From Vibrio sp. 16 (lineage in GTDB: Bacteria; Pseudomonadota; Gammaproteobacteria; Enterobacterales; Vibrionaceae), in NCBI RefSeq assembly GCF_963681195.1, contig NZ_OY808997.1:2666001-2730000 (forward strand): a stretch of DNA of 64,000 nucleotides, given 5' to 3'. This document shows, piece by piece, positions 25,179 to 36,406 of the stretch. The notes beneath the pieces were generated by a model. It ran no database searches. It worked only from the letters and a program-made list of their open reading frames with translations, and was not told the DNA's origin. The translations under genes and the position numbers were made by a program. How positions within the stretch are numbered: position 1 is the first letter of the stretch; every line of letters starts with the position of its first letter.

Positions 25179-27377
25179 TTATTCAACGCTACTAGGTCTT
25201 TGGCCCCATTGCGATCTCGCATCAGTCTTATCAAATAAGTAGTACTGCTTGCGAAGCATTTGGCCACCGTCACGAGTGATCGGTTCCCATGCAATTTGTG
25301 CTCGACTCGTGCTCGGCTTGATGGTCATGATGTCCATCGGAATTGAGATGTAGAAGCCTTTGTTGTAACTGCCTTCACCATATTCTTCTGCTGTTAAATC
25401 GGTAAAGGTGGCGTACGCACCAACAATAACTCCTGACTTAAACTGTTTCGAAAAGTCGATGCGAGCTCCCATATCGCCACCAAGGAATTTGCCCGCACTA
25501 ACTTTCAACAAGGTGCTGTCTAAGAATTGCCACTGCGGCATATAGTAGCCAGTCACGTGACCAGTTGTACCTTGGCTCAATACATAGGCTTGGCATTGCG
25601 GGATAGGGTCGTTACATGCGGCTTCATCGTAAAAGAAGTAGTCTTCGCTAAAAGTACCAAACCAGGAATCAGGATCTCGCTGGCTTACTAAGTTGGCATC
25701 CACACCGATTGCCCAATTGGCGTTAAGTGGTCGATAGAGTACTTCACCACCAACTCCAGCAAACATCGATTCCAAGTAGCCGCCATACATTTGGGTGTAA
25801 ATCGACTTGGTTGGTTGCTCAAACCAAGTGAGTTGCAATCTGTTCAAACGGATTGGGTTGTCGTGCACATAGGCTCGGAACATAGTACGCACACGAGGCG
25901 TAGCATAGTTGCGCACGTGCGGTGAGTACTCAACGTAGTTAAACTTGTCGTAGTTGTCGGTTAAGTTGAAATAAACAGAGCCAGCTAACTCGAGATTATC
26001 CGTAAGCCAAAAGTTAGACTTCGCGTTAAGGCCGATGCTGTACAAGTAAAAATCTTCAGGTGCACCAATGCTTTGTTTGAGCACAGGATCGATGCCGTAA
26101 TCCCATCGTTGTTTGGTTGAAGCGAGTGTATTTGTTACGGCTTCCTTAGTAGGTTCAGACGTTGAAAAGCTATCTTCAACGTTTGCATCGATTGCCATAT
26201 GATTGGCTGCTTCGAGGTACTGCCTACGATCGATGGTTGTTTCTGTTAGAGCCATTCCATCTTGGGTTTCGATGACTTTAAATGTCTTGATTGAATCATC
26301 GCTGCTGTTGGACAAAATGGATGCGGCGCGATCCAACGCTTCGTTTCTGTCACGGTATTTTCTCTGTTCACCTTTTACGGTAAGCGTATCGCCCTCTTTC
26401 GTTAGAGTGTTTTGCTTGTACCCTGCGTTGCGCTCGATTTGCTTAGCAACGATCTGCCAATCAGTGTCAGCTTCTGTTGGTCTGAGTTGAGCCTGTGGTT
26501 TTGGCTCATCACGCCAAATAGCCTTCATTTCATTGAAGTTGGTGTCGATGTTAAAGCCTAGCGTCAGAGTATCCCCACGTTGATAGCTGAGTTTCGCATC
26601 TGCCCAATCGGTTAAGCGGTAGTTCACCCCAAAGTTCCAAGGAGTATGCTGAGTCATCGATTTGGCTCCAACTCTTACAGGGTAGTCTTGGCTGTAATCG
26701 TTACCTTCATACTCAACTTTTAGGCGCAAGGGCTCAAAAGGGGTTTGATACTCAACTCCACCAAATAAAGAGGCTGGACCCTTGAACCACCTTTCAAAGT
26801 CTACACTGCCTCCTGTGCCTTTTGTTTCCGTTGGCCTAGTGCAATACTTCTCACTGGCCTTACAAAATGGATTGCTTAAAGTGCCGCTTTGGCCTAAATA
26901 TCCCCAACCTATGCCCAAAGTAAAATCTAAGTTGTTAAAGCGCTTTGTAGCGGCGATAAACTCACCATCAAACAACCCTGTACCGCCGAAGTCGCGAACC
27001 CCGATAGAGGTTTCAGGAAGCCAATAGCTTTCTTCAAGCAAGCGAATTTTAAAATCAATACCTTTATCAGTATTAATGTTATCGCCGCTATAGTCTGGAT
27101 TCGGGTTGTACAATGTATCTGGAATGCGAGTGTAGCGGATGGTGGTTTCCAACCAGCTCATTAATTGTAGGGATACGGTATAGTAATAGTAATCGTCATT
27201 GAAGCTCGCCCCCATATTGAATTCGCCTTCAGCTGCCATCCGGGCGGTTGGCGTTTGCATAAGGCCTGTGCCGCCGAAGTCAGTTTGCGAGACTTTCCAA
27301 GTCGCATCACTTGCAAAGGTCGGTACAGAAAGAAGAGTCAGCGTGGAGAGGATTAAAGTGGATTTGTTGTTTTTCAT
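25179..27377 (-). CDS. yjbH: YjbH/GfcD family exopolysaccharide outer-membrane protein
   Basis: The 732-residue product has a signal peptide cleaved near TFASDA. The long body is rich in alternating aromatic residues, as in outer-membrane beta-barrels. Family marks are TDFGGTGLMQTPTARM at the mature N-terminus, GVRDFGGTGLFDGEFIAATK, and a C-terminal barrel. YjbH proteins occur in operons for exopolysaccharide and group 4 capsule, where they are thought to help export or modify the polymer. Its start overlaps the stop of the GfcC-like gene by 4 bp, so yjbF, yjbG and yjbH are coupled. Confidence 0.92.
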   Translation of the reverse strand: MKNNKSTLILSTLTLLSVPTFASDATWKVSQTDFGGTGLMQTPTARMAAEGEFNMGASFNDDYYYYTVSLQLMSWLETTIRYTRIPDTLYNPNPDYSGDNINTDKGIDFKIRLLEESYWLPETSIGVRDFGGTGLFDGEFIAATKRFNNLDFTLGIGWGYLGQSGTLSNPFCKASEKYCTRPTETKGTGGSVDFERWFKGPASLFGGVEYQTPFEPLRLKVEYEGNDYSQDYPVRVGAKSMTQHTPWNFGVNYRLTDWADAKLSYQRGDTLTLGFNIDTNFNEMKAIWRDEPKPQAQLRPTEADTDWQIVAKQIERNAGYKQNTLTKEGDTLTVKGEQRKYRDRNEALDRAASILSNSSDDSIKTFKVIETQDGMALTETTIDRRQYLEAANHMAIDANVEDSFSTSEPTKEAVTNTLASTKQRWDYGIDPVLKQSIGAPEDFYLYSIGLNAKSNFWLTDNLELAGSVYFNLTDNYDKFNYVEYSPHVRNYATPRVRTMFRAYVHDNPIRLNRLQLTWFEQPTKSIYTQMYGGYLESMFAGVGGEVLYRPLNANWAIGVDANLVSQRDPDSWFGTFSEDYFFYDEAACNDPIPQCQAYVLSQGTTGHVTGYYMPQWQFLDSTLLKVSAGKFLGGDMGARIDFSKQFKSGVIVGAYATFTDLTAEEYGEGSYNKGFYISIPMDIMTIKPSTSRAQIAWEPITRDGGQMLRKQYYLFDKTDARSQWGQRPSSVE

Positions 27378-28147
27378 TTTGCACTTCTTCTCATTGTGAT
27401 TAGCTGAACAATTTGCTGCTCCAGTTGCTGTACTTCTTTGTTGCTAGAATTGAAACCAATAAAAATAACACTTCCTGGAGTGAGTGATGTGTTTTGACTG
27501 TTCCAATAAGCATATCCGCGACGCACAACGTTCCCATCAGGGTAAATAACCCACGCATAACTTGGATGAGCGCTTTTGAGTAGATTTAGTCGGCTAAGGT
27601 AACCAGAGAGCGGGAATGACTCGTCAAACTCTACGTCTTGCGGTGTATACAAAGCACCTTCAAATGAGAGCGTCCGAGTGCGCTTAGGAGTAATCAACTC
27701 GTAATTGCCTTGAAGCATCGGGTTGTCGGCAGCATCAGTCCGTATTTGGTCAAAGTCGAGATCAATTTTTTCTCGATAAGCGACAGTCCAACTTTGAATC
27801 TGTTGTTTGAATACACCTGCGACTTCCTCTGAAATAACCTGACCATCGACTAGAGCTTGCAGTTTCTCAAGCACATCTTGTTTCTCTATATCGGCTTGAA
27901 ATTGTTTGTCTAGATTAAATAATTGATTGGCAAGAGGGTAAACAGTCGGTTGTGTTGCCCCTTGCAGAGCAATGACATCAGTAAACACTTGCTCAATACG
28001 AACGGGGTGAGGGTACTCTAGGGCTAGCTGATCACCAGGGAGTGATATGCTTAGCTCTGTGGCATAAACTGGAGCCGGAATAAGTAGACAGCCAAGCAAC
28101 ACTCTACCCAGTATAGATTTGACACACTTGTTCAATAATCGATTCAT
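27374..28147 (-). CDS. yjbG: Capsule biosynthesis GfcC/YjbG family periplasmic protein
   Basis: The 257-residue protein has an N-terminal signal peptide (LLGCLLIPAPVYATE). The mature part includes SLPGDQLALEYPHPVRIEQVF and SYAWVIYPDGNVVRRGYAYWNSQ, the conserved core of the GfcC fold. GfcC proteins are periplasmic and are needed for group 4 capsule assembly. The gene overlaps both neighbours by 4 bp in a compact minus-strand operon. Confidence 0.9.
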   Translation of the reverse strand: MNRLLNKCVKSILGRVLLGCLLIPAPVYATELSISLPGDQLALEYPHPVRIEQVFTDVIALQGATQPTVYPLANQLFNLDKQFQADIEKQDVLEKLQALVDGQVISEEVAGVFKQQIQSWTVAYREKIDLDFDQIRTDAADNPMLQGNYELITPKRTRTLSFEGALYTPQDVEFDESFPLSGYLSRLNLLKSAHPSYAWVIYPDGNVVRRGYAYWNSQNTSLTPGSVIFIGFNSSNKEVQQLEQQIVQLITMRRSAK

Positions 28148-28812
28148 AGTAATGACTCAACGTAAGGCTTTAATACTTCAAACTCAACTTCTAAAAGGTG
28201 AGGAATTAACTGTTGATGGCTTTTTACTACGCTACCTCGCTCATCAATCCAGTAATTGTTTTCCATCACTTGTTGGCTGTGATTGAAGGTGACAACTTCT
28301 TTAATATGACGGGTCTGTTTTTCCCACAATAGGGACTTCGTCACCCCTGTACCAACAGGGTAGCTTGCTACTTGAGCACGCTGAGCAAAATGGTAATTCG
28401 GTTGCCAATCATATTCTGCTTGCCAAGCTATTGTGTCGCTTGTCGGTACAGCAAGTTGGGTAGAAGAAGAGAGTCCAACGAGATTGGCACCAGGAAGGCG
28501 ATTGGTTTTGACAATACGGCCGTTCTCTGTGGTGATCATTGCTTTGTCGCTAGAAAACCATTTTAGCTGGGTATTACCCGTCACAGGGTTTGTTTCTGCG
28601 TAGGCAAGCACCATAAATAGCTGCGGCCCTTGATTAATGCGCACGTACATACTGGCATAAGGCAGATCTTCGACATGTTCTTGATTATGGGTGAAATCGT
28701 CAAAGCCAAACAAAGCTTCATCAAGTGTCGAATTAACATCTTGAAACCGTTGGGAGCAACCTGACAACAAAAAAACAAATAGGATTAGGAGAGCACTACG
28801 AAGGTGAGTCAT
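28144..28812 (-). CDS. yjbF: YjbF/GfcB family lipoprotein
   Basis: The 222-residue lipoprotein has signal LLILFVFLLSGC with the lipid-modified Cys at residue 19. The mature part contains LPYASMYVRINQGPQLFMVLAYAE and LKWFSSDKAMITTENGRIVKT, characteristic of the YjbF/GfcB family linked to exopolysaccharide and group 4 capsule secretion. It lies downstream of the YjbE-like gene with a strong hairpin between them, and is translationally coupled to the GfcC-like gene behind it. Confidence 0.9.
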   Translation of the reverse strand: MTHLRSALLILFVFLLSGCSQRFQDVNSTLDEALFGFDDFTHNQEHVEDLPYASMYVRINQGPQLFMVLAYAETNPVTGNTQLKWFSSDKAMITTENGRIVKTNRLPGANLVGLSSSTQLAVPTSDTIAWQAEYDWQPNYHFAQRAQVASYPVGTGVTKSLLWEKQTRHIKEVVTFNHSQQVMENNYWIDERGSVVKSHQQLIPHLLEVEFEVLKPYVESLL

Positions 28813-28849
28813 TTGTTCGTCCTGACAATGACAGAGGTGATTACAAAAA

Positions 28850-28884
28850 ACTAAAAAAACACCCTTAGTGTAGCTAAGGGTGTT
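28850..28884 (-). terminator. Terminator or attenuator between the YjbE-like gene and yjbF
   Basis: The inverted repeat ACACCCTTAG / CTAAGGGTGT has a 4-base loop (TGTA), with a run of T on the minus strand (GTTTTTTTAG). It begins 20 bp after the yjbE-like stop and would end most transcripts there, leaving the abundant small-protein mRNA in excess over yjbFGH. Confidence 0.85.
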
Positions 28885-28903
28885 TGGAGATTTGCACTAC
28901 AGA

Positions 28904-29164
28904 TTAGTTAGTGCCGTCAGTACCATCAGTACCATCGTTGTCTGATGAAGCAATAGCAACAACGCCAACACCAACAGCAGCAGCTACTGTTACCGCTGCT
29001 GTTGTTGCCGCAGCACCGCCCGCAGCACCAGCTGCAGCTGCACCGCCTGCAGCACCGCCACCAGCACCGCCTGCACCCGCAGCACCAGCTTCAGCGCCTG
29101 TATTTGCGAAGGCACCAGCAGACATGCCAAGTGCAACTAACATTGCTAGAGCAATATTCTTCAT
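28904..29164 (-). CDS. YjbE/GfcA-like small Ala/Gly-rich secreted protein
   Basis: The 86-residue product has a clear signal peptide (NIALAMLVALGMSAGAFA) and a mature part made almost wholly of Ala, Gly and Val, with a hydrophobic stretch (AAVTVAAAVGVGVVAIA) and an Asp/Gly/Thr tail (SSDNDGTDGTDGT). Composition, size and position before yjbFGH match E. coli YjbE and GfcA. The function of that family is unknown. The opposite strand is also open because of the repetitive GCN codons, but that reading has no signal or context. Confidence 0.8.
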   Translation of the reverse strand: MKNIALAMLVALGMSAGAFANTGAEAGAAGAGGAGGGAAGGAAAAGAAGGAAATTAAVTVAAAVGVGVVAIASSDNDGTDGTDGTN

Positions 29165-29318
29165 AAAATTATCCTTGTAAATTTACAGTTTTAACATCGA
29201 TGTTGGAGGAATTTTAATCACTCCGTTGCTTATTCTATGCGACATTCCGTAAAGTGTAAAATAATTAACAACTTGTTTTACATATCACTTGAGCAACTGA
29301 AAGCTATCGAATCACAGT

Positions 29319-31481
29319 TTAGTTGTCACTCTTATAAGCATAGTTATAGTAACCGTAGCCATAAGAGCTAGACGCCTTCTTCTCGACAGCATTCAAGATC
29401 ACGCCTTTCACTTCGATACCCGCTTTTTCAAATCGGTCTCGTGCAACATCGATCTCTTTGACTGTATTTTGGCCAAATCGCGCCACCATTAATGTAGTGC
29501 CAGCAAGTGCGCCAACAATACTTGGGTCAGTGACCGCTAGTACTGGTGGGGTATCGACAATAACTAGGTCATACTCACTGCTCGCCCAATCTAATAGCTC
29601 TTTGAAACGTCGATGCATTAGCAGCTCAGACGGGTTCGGCGGAACTTGCCCGCGAGCAATGATATCCAGATTTTCTATCGAAGTAGCCTTTATTGATTGT
29701 GCTGTATCGATTTTTCCGCTTAGTAGATCCGACAAACCATTGTCCCACTTTAAACCAAAAGGTTTCTGTAGGTAGCCTTTACGCATATCCGCATCAATCA
29801 ATAATACGCGTTGACCGGTTTTAGCAGCGACTGCGGCAAAGTTAGTTGAAACAAAAGACTTACCAATACCAGGTGCGGGACCGGAAATCATCAACACATT
29901 ATTGTCTGCTTCCATCATGGCAAAGTGCAAGCTAGTACGTAGACCACGCAGGGCTTCTACAGAAAGATCTGCCGGGTTAGCTTCGGCGAGCAGTGCCATT
30001 TGACCGTCTCGGTGTTTCTTCTTCACCTTACTAAAGAGGCTCTCTTGCATCTCTGAACGTGGCACACTTGCATACACCGATAGGCCAATCTGTTCAATTT
30101 CATCTGGATTCTCGACACCACGATGAAACACAGCTTTTACCAACACAAAGGCAACGCTCAACATACCGCCCAATAGAGTAGCAAGTACTGCAATCAATGG
30201 CTTCTTAGGTTTAACTGGTGCCATGTAAGTTTGAGCTGTATCGAGGATACGCACGTTACCCACAGTTCCCGCCTTGATAATGCTTAGCTCTTGAACCTTG
30301 TTAAGAAGTTGGATGTAAATCTGTTGGTTGACTTCCACATCACGCGTCATACGAAGAATTTCGCGCTGAGTCTTAGGTAGTTTTTGTACTTGTTGATTGA
30401 GGCGCTCTTTTTCATTAAGTAGTGTTTGACGTTTGTCTAGCAGTGAACGGTACGCTGGGTGATCTTTAGTAAAGCGCTGGCTAATATCGCTTTCTTTAAA
30501 GGTCAACTCATTTAACTGCGCTTCAAGTTCCACCATTACTTTCAGTGTCGATTGCGCTTCAAGACCTAAATCTACCGACTCATTCTCTTGACGATATTGA
30601 TTAAGGGTATCTTCTGAAGAGGTTAAGTTCGTTTTTATTTCTGGCAAATGTTGTTTTAAAAACGTTAAGCTTTTTTCTGCTTCAGCAGAGTTACGCTCAA
30701 CATTTTGTAAGAAATAGGTTTGGCTAATATGGTTCAGAATGTCGCTGATTAGTGTGCGGTCTTCACCTTCAAAGCTAAGGTTTAAAATACCCGTTTGCTT
30801 ACCGCGCTCGCTAATAGAAAGATTGCGCTTTAACCATTCAATCGCTTCTAAACGAGAGCGTTTGCCAATGCTAAATTCAAATCCAGTGCTTGATTGAAGA
30901 TCCGTAACAAACAGAGTGTAGTCTTCGTTTTGTGCGAGTTTACCTGTTGTACCTTCAAGAACCACGCGCTCATCTTCACGCACCAGTTGATACTGTTTTT
31001 TCTCTGCATCAAGAACGATGAGTTTGTGCTCCATCCCCAGTGCGTAGTCAGGTAGTTCATAGCGGCTAATGGTGATCCGATTGAGATCTCCACTTAGACG
31101 AGCAATGCCTTTACCCACAAGCGGTAAGTATGATGGTGAGGCAACGGTCGTAAGATTAAACTTGTCAACTGTATCCCCCAGGATCATGCGAGATTTAATA
31201 ATTTCAATTTCGGTAGTAGCGGAAGATTCTTGTGAAAAGAGTTCCCCCATATCGCCGACCATAGCGGAAATACCACCAGAGCTCTTTTGCTCTATCTGAA
31301 TCAAAGCATCCGCTTTGTAAATTGGAGTTGAAAGCAGAGCAATGGCTACCCCAGCAACGGCAAAAATGGCTGTCACAACGATAATTAGCCACTTCGCGTC
31401 CAATAAAATTCCAAGCAATTTCCCTAGATCGATTTCATCAGAGGAATTATCGGTTGTTTGTCGAGATTGTTGTGTTGTCAT
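29319..31481 (-). CDS. wzc: Wzc/Etk-type polysaccharide co-polymerase and tyrosine autokinase
   Basis: The 720-residue inner-membrane protein has a first membrane helix at about residues 31-50, a large periplasmic Wzz domain with coiled-coil stretches (290-400), and a second helix at about 428-450. The cytoplasmic BY-kinase has Walker A GPAPGIGKS 534-542, Walker A' LLIDADMR 560-567 and Walker B LVIVDTPP 639-646. A C-terminal Tyr cluster (Tyr707, 709, 711, 712, 714, 716) is the autophosphorylation tail. It controls chain length and export together with Wza and Wzb, which lie directly upstream. Confidence 0.96.
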   Translation of the reverse strand: MTTQQSRQTTDNSSDEIDLGKLLGILLDAKWLIIVVTAIFAVAGVAIALLSTPIYKADALIQIEQKSSGGISAMVGDMGELFSQESSATTEIEIIKSRMILGDTVDKFNLTTVASPSYLPLVGKGIARLSGDLNRITISRYELPDYALGMEHKLIVLDAEKKQYQLVREDERVVLEGTTGKLAQNEDYTLFVTDLQSSTGFEFSIGKRSRLEAIEWLKRNLSISERGKQTGILNLSFEGEDRTLISDILNHISQTYFLQNVERNSAEAEKSLTFLKQHLPEIKTNLTSSEDTLNQYRQENESVDLGLEAQSTLKVMVELEAQLNELTFKESDISQRFTKDHPAYRSLLDKRQTLLNEKERLNQQVQKLPKTQREILRMTRDVEVNQQIYIQLLNKVQELSIIKAGTVGNVRILDTAQTYMAPVKPKKPLIAVLATLLGGMLSVAFVLVKAVFHRGVENPDEIEQIGLSVYASVPRSEMQESLFSKVKKKHRDGQMALLAEANPADLSVEALRGLRTSLHFAMMEADNNVLMISGPAPGIGKSFVSTNFAAVAAKTGQRVLLIDADMRKGYLQKPFGLKWDNGLSDLLSGKIDTAQSIKATSIENLDIIARGQVPPNPSELLMHRRFKELLDWASSEYDLVIVDTPPVLAVTDPSIVGALAGTTLMVARFGQNTVKEIDVARDRFEKAGIEVKGVILNAVEKKASSSYGYGYYNYAYKSDN

Positions 31482-31518
31482 AATGTATTAAGGTTCTTTA
31501 ATTCCTGGCAACGTGGAG

Positions 31519-31959
31519 TTAGAGCTTTTTAGCCCATGCCTCTGCAGATTTTTCAATAAGTTGGTAAGCGTGTTCAAAGGCTTCTCGACTTTGACGGAAA
31601 GGGTCGGGTATGTCCTGTTGCCCAATCCATTGGCCGAATAGCATGGTTTTTCCACGAGCTTCTGGTGCTATTGAGGTCAAGGCTTCCATATGCCCTTTTT
31701 CCATAACCAAAATTAGGTCGTATTGCGCGCACAGCGAAGAGGTAAGTTGTTGAGCTTGGTGCCCAGTTAAGTCAACATCATTTTCTGCGGCAAGCTCCGT
31801 TGCCATATTGTCAGCAGACTTGCCGACAAGCCCACTCTTTTCGGCGGCGATACCGGCAGAAGCAATGTGTTTTTCAGGAAGTAACTTTTGTAAAACTCGC
31901 TCACCAGTTGGAGAGCGACAAATGTTGCCTACACAGACGACGAGAATTTTATTAAACAT
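31519..31959 (-). CDS. wzb: Low-molecular-weight protein tyrosine phosphatase (Wzb/Etp)
   Basis: The 146-residue phosphatase has the P-loop CVGNICRS (Cys9, Arg15, C-x5-R) and the general-acid loop IPDPFRQS. It dephosphorylates the Tyr tail of Wzc. ATG 31959 is preferred; an in-frame TTG at 31975-31977 would add six residues before the first strand. It sits 59 bp after the wza stop and 37 bp before the wzc start in the usual wza-wzb-wzc order. Confidence 0.95.
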   Translation of the reverse strand: MFNKILVVCVGNICRSPTGERVLQKLLPEKHIASAGIAAEKSGLVGKSADNMATELAAENDVDLTGHQAQQLTSSLCAQYDLILVMEKGHMEALTSIAPEARGKTMLFGQWIGQQDIPDPFRQSREAFEHAYQLIEKSAEAWAKKL

Positions 31960-32018
31960 ATCTTCATTTCCCAGCAAGAGTTTAGCTTGCCGGGAGCTCC
32001 ATTTAATTCAACTGGATA

Positions 32019-33152
32019 TTACGGCCAAGTCTTGATACGTAGTGCACCTTCGGTTAACTCATTAAAGCCAGTAATGGTTGGCATGAGCTGTCTGACCACA
32101 CGATTCCAACGAGTGATAGGGGCTGCAGTGACATAGACAATGTCATAAGGCTTAAGATCAAACTCTGTACCAATCACTAGTGCGGACGCATCTTTGATAT
32201 TCAGTTGGAAAATATCAGCAAGGTGTTCGGATTTGTCACCTGCTGTGCGAATTACAAATACGCCTGTTGCATCCGCTGATAGCTCATTAATACCACCCAC
32301 ATTGCTGAGCGCCTCAGTGAGGCTCATGCCGGCGCGATCCATTTTCAGCAGTTTAGGGTCATTCACTTCACCCATAACAAACACTTTTTGATTGTCGTCA
32401 CGAGGTACGTGGATGATGTCGCCAGATTGCAATAGGCGATTTTGTTTTAGGTCACCACGCTGCATGAGAGCATAAAGTGAAAGAGATTCTTCTACCCCAT
32501 TACGCGTAAGCGTGACATTGCGCCAATCGGCATCTTCTGCGAGTCCACCAGCGTGATTGATAGCATCCAATAGCGTAAGGGGAATGTTAGTAATCGCTTG
32601 CTGGCCTGGCTGAGATATTGCGCCAGTAATGTAAGTTTTTTGCGAGCGAAATGAGGCTACACTTACATCAACTTGTGGGCTCTCCAGATACTTGGCCAAA
32701 CGTTCTGCAATATCAGTTCTTATTTCACGAACGGTTTTGCCTTTAACTTCTACAGTGCCTATGTACGGGTAGAAAATTGTGCCATCAGCATGAACCCAGT
32801 TACCTGACTCAGAAGCACTGCGATATGAGCCGGCAGGAATCGTAAGTTCTGGGTGATCCCACACGGTAACATTCAAGATATCGCCAGGGCCAACTCGATA
32901 CTCGTAGTTGGCGATCATTTGATCTAATTCAGGGTTGGCTTGGGATACAAAGCTGCGCTCTCTAGGCAGCGTGCTAATGGTCTGAGCTGTAAGTGGATAG
33001 AGGTTAACTTGTTCAGAAACCGTGGATTCTTGATTTGTTTCTGTTTCGACGATGTTTTTATTGTCTGTCGAGAGATGTGAGCCTGGAGTTGTACATCCTG
33101 CCAATAACGCTGGGATTACCATCGCAAGCAAAAGCTTTTTTTTAAATTCCAT
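32019..33152 (-). CDS. wza: Wza-type polysaccharide export outer-membrane lipoprotein
   Basis: The 377-residue lipoprotein has signal [14 protein letters not shown] (Cys20). The PES domain begins at [19 protein letters not shown] (about residue 86). Two SLBB domains follow ([27 protein letters not shown]). The C-terminal amphipathic helix ([21 protein letters not shown]) would form the outer-membrane barrel of the octameric channel. It leads the minus-strand export block. Confidence 0.95.
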   Translation of the reverse strand: MEFKKKLLLAMVIPALLAGCTTPGSHLSTDNKNIVETETNQESTVSEQVNLYPLTAQTISTLPRERSFVSQANPELDQMIANYEYRVGPGDILNVTVWDHPELTIPAGSYRSASESGNWVHADGTIFYPYIGTVEVKGKTVREIRTDIAERLAKYLESPQVDVSVASFRSQKTYITGAISQPGQQAITNIPLTLLDAINHAGGLAEDADWRNVTLTRNGVEESLSLYALMQRGDLKQNRLLQSGDIIHVPRDDNQKVFVMGEVNDPKLLKMDRAGMSLTEALSNVGGINELSADATGVFVIRTAGDKSEHLADIFQLNIKDASALVIGTEFDLKPYDIVYVTAAPITRWNRVVRQLMPTITGFNELTEGALRIKTWP

Positions 33153-33550
33153 GTTTGCTAAGTCATTAAATTAATTATGTATTACAACCTTCATGTCGTA
33201 ATAGAAGAGTTTAAATAAAAAGCACATGCCAAACTTCAATATTCTGTAAACAATTGTTGTCTAGAAGTGTTTGCGGCGATTGTACTATGCATACGGTTAA
33301 TCACCTAATTATCCATACAATCAGCGCTGCTGCAATTATGAACGCATAAATAGTGGGAGAAAGGTTCCGGATTTGAGTGGGCACGCATAGAGAACTATCA
33401 GTATGAAGGTCTACTTTGGTGAGAGCAGCCCCTTCTCTTTGAACTTTTGTCTCATTATTAAGACGAACGGTGAAGTGACTAGGCGATTGCCTGTTATCGA
33501 CTATTATTATTGTATCTTGTTGATAGAAGAATCAACACTAAGGAGGCAGT
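33153..33550. other. Divergent intergenic region between wza and the DUF3135 gene
   Basis: This 398-bp region holds no convincing gene. It must carry the promoter of the wza operon and that of the DUF3135 gene, but I could not identify convincing -35/-10 pairs. I found no ops/JUMPstart element. Near its right end GTTGAT and ATCAAC (33519-33536) form a small stem directly before the strong ribosome site AAGGAGG (33540-33546). Confidence 0.5.
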
Positions 33551-33883
33551 ATGAGCTCACCACTAGTAAACCAAACTCTCCCCCCGTTTGATGAGTTAGT
33601 TGAGCTGGCGCAGCAAAACCCAGAAGCGTTTCGCCAATTTAAGCAGGATATGTGTGAAGAGCTGATTCTGTCTGCGTCCGACGCAATGCAGGATCGGCTT
33701 TGGGCACAGCAAAGCCATATCGATAGGGTTGTGAACCATTGCAAAAATCCAAATCAGGCCAACGTTCTTCTCATGAGAGAGCTTGTCTCCCAAATGATCA
33801 AGTTCCAAGATGTGATTGAGCAAGACGGCTACGATGAACCTAAATCAGACGCTGAAGTCATTCCATTTGATTCTTGGCGATAA
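33551..33883 (+). CDS. DUF3135 domain-containing protein
   Basis: The 110-residue protein is mostly alpha-helical. PPFDELVELAQQNPEAFRQFKQDMCEELI is followed by HIDRVVNHCKNPNQANVLLM and a polar tail. This matches the small uncharacterised DUF3135 family common in Vibrio and relatives. No catalytic motif or signal is visible. It has an unusually strong ribosome site, AAGGAGG, five bases before the ATG. It stands alone in front of the groE operon. Confidence 0.85.
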   Translation: MSSPLVNQTLPPFDELVELAQQNPEAFRQFKQDMCEELILSASDAMQDRLWAQQSHIDRVVNHCKNPNQANVLLMRELVSQMIKFQDVIEQDGYDEPKSDAEVIPFDSWR

Positions 33884-34038
33884 GCCTAATTCGCTTTGCA
33901 ATTGATGGATAAGAACGGGCGTTAAGCTATGTCAGCTACGCCTTAATTTTATTAATTGCTGCGCTAGTTTTACCTTCCTTTTCTCCTTTCCTACTTCTTT
34001 CTTATCTGAGCTTGATCACAAAAAATCTCTCCTGTGCC

Positions 34039-34065
34039 CTTGGGTTTATTAAAACCGTCCCACAT
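34039..34065 (+). promoter_or_regulatory. Candidate sigma-32 (heat-shock) promoter of groESL
   Basis: CTTGGGT at 34039 and CCCACAT at 34059 are separated by 13 bases. This matches the RpoH pattern CTTGAA-N13-17-CCCATNT in form and spacing. It lies about 70 bp before groES. I see no other groE control element. Confidence 0.6.
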
Positions 34066-34132
34066 ATAGTTACCACAAGGCTTTCAAAGCCGCTTATCAA
34101 ATCAAACATAGACATTTCAGGAGAGACGACCG

Positions 34133-34423
34133 ATGAACATTCGTCCATTACACGACCGAGTTATCGTAGAACGCCAAGAAGTTGAATCTAAATCAGCAGG
34201 CGGCATTGTTTTGACTGGTTCAGCTGCAGAGAAATCAACTCGCGGCGTAGTTCTAGCTGTAGGCAAAGGCCGCATTCTAGAAAACGGCACAGTGCTGCCA
34301 TTGGACGTTAAAGTTGGCGACATGGTTATCTTCGCTGAGGGCTACGGCACTAAGACTGAAAAAATCGACGGTAAAGAAGTGCTGGTAATGTCTGAAAACG
34401 ACATCATGGCGATCGTTGAGTAA
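34133..34423 (+). CDS. groS: Co-chaperonin GroES
   Basis: The 96-residue GroES (Cpn10) begins [14 protein letters not shown]. It has the mobile loop [15 protein letters not shown], which docks on GroEL, and the typical GKGRILENG and VIFAEGYG beta-barrel segments. The heptameric lid closes the folding chamber of GroEL, encoded 75 bp downstream. GGAGAG ten bases before the ATG is a good ribosome site. Confidence 0.98.
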   Translation: MNIRPLHDRVIVERQEVESKSAGGIVLTGSAAEKSTRGVVLAVGKGRILENGTVLPLDVKVGDMVIFAEGYGTKTEKIDGKEVLVMSENDIMAIVE

Positions 34424-34483
34424 TAGCAATCATTGAGTAATTTTTTGCTCAGATTCAACTGCTAATCAAAACTAAGAATTTAG

Positions 34484-36145
<1,662 letters not shown>

Positions 36146-36174
36146 TCACCCCTCGCTATTTATAGTGAAATTGA

Positions 36175-36207
36175 AAACGGAGACTTCGGTCTTCGTTTTT
36201 GTTTTTT
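36175..36207 (+). terminator. Rho-independent terminator after groEL
   Basis: The stem AACGGAGAC / GTCTTCGTT has one G-T pair and a TTCG tetraloop, and is followed by TTTGTTTTTT. It starts about 30 bp after the groEL stop. Confidence 0.85.
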
Positions 36208-36343
36208 CTAGAGGAAATTTTTCTTCGGGTGAAATAAGTGTCTCACTTCTAATAAGTGCGAAAGTTACTTTCGTGCTTGCTTGATGTAATATGCACATAT
36301 CGTCACTATCCCTCATATTCATCAGGGATCATTTTTGGAACGA

Positions 36344-36381
36344 ATGTCCGACGGCTCTAATCGTTAGAGATAACTGGACAT
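36344..36381 (+). promoter_or_regulatory. Nested inverted repeat in the ugd leader
   Basis: The outer arms ATGTCC (36344-36349) and GGACAT (36376-36381) enclose inner arms CTCTAA (36355-36360) and TTAGAG (36364-36369) with a TCG loop. It ends 25 bp before the ugd ATG, and no T-run follows it. It could be an operator or a 5'-UTR structure; no known regulator site is recognised. Confidence 0.45.
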
Positions 36382-36406
36382 CTCCAAATATAAGAAGAGG
36401 TTAGCA

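Noticed and set aside
28911..29180. 89-residue Ala/Pro-rich frame on the + strand over the YjbE-like gene
   Set aside because: It is the mirror of GCN-rich codons; the minus-strand frame has a signal peptide, family-like composition and the right operon position.
33153..33550. ops/JUMPstart element for RfaH in front of wza
   Set aside because: No GGCGGTAG core on either strand in this region.
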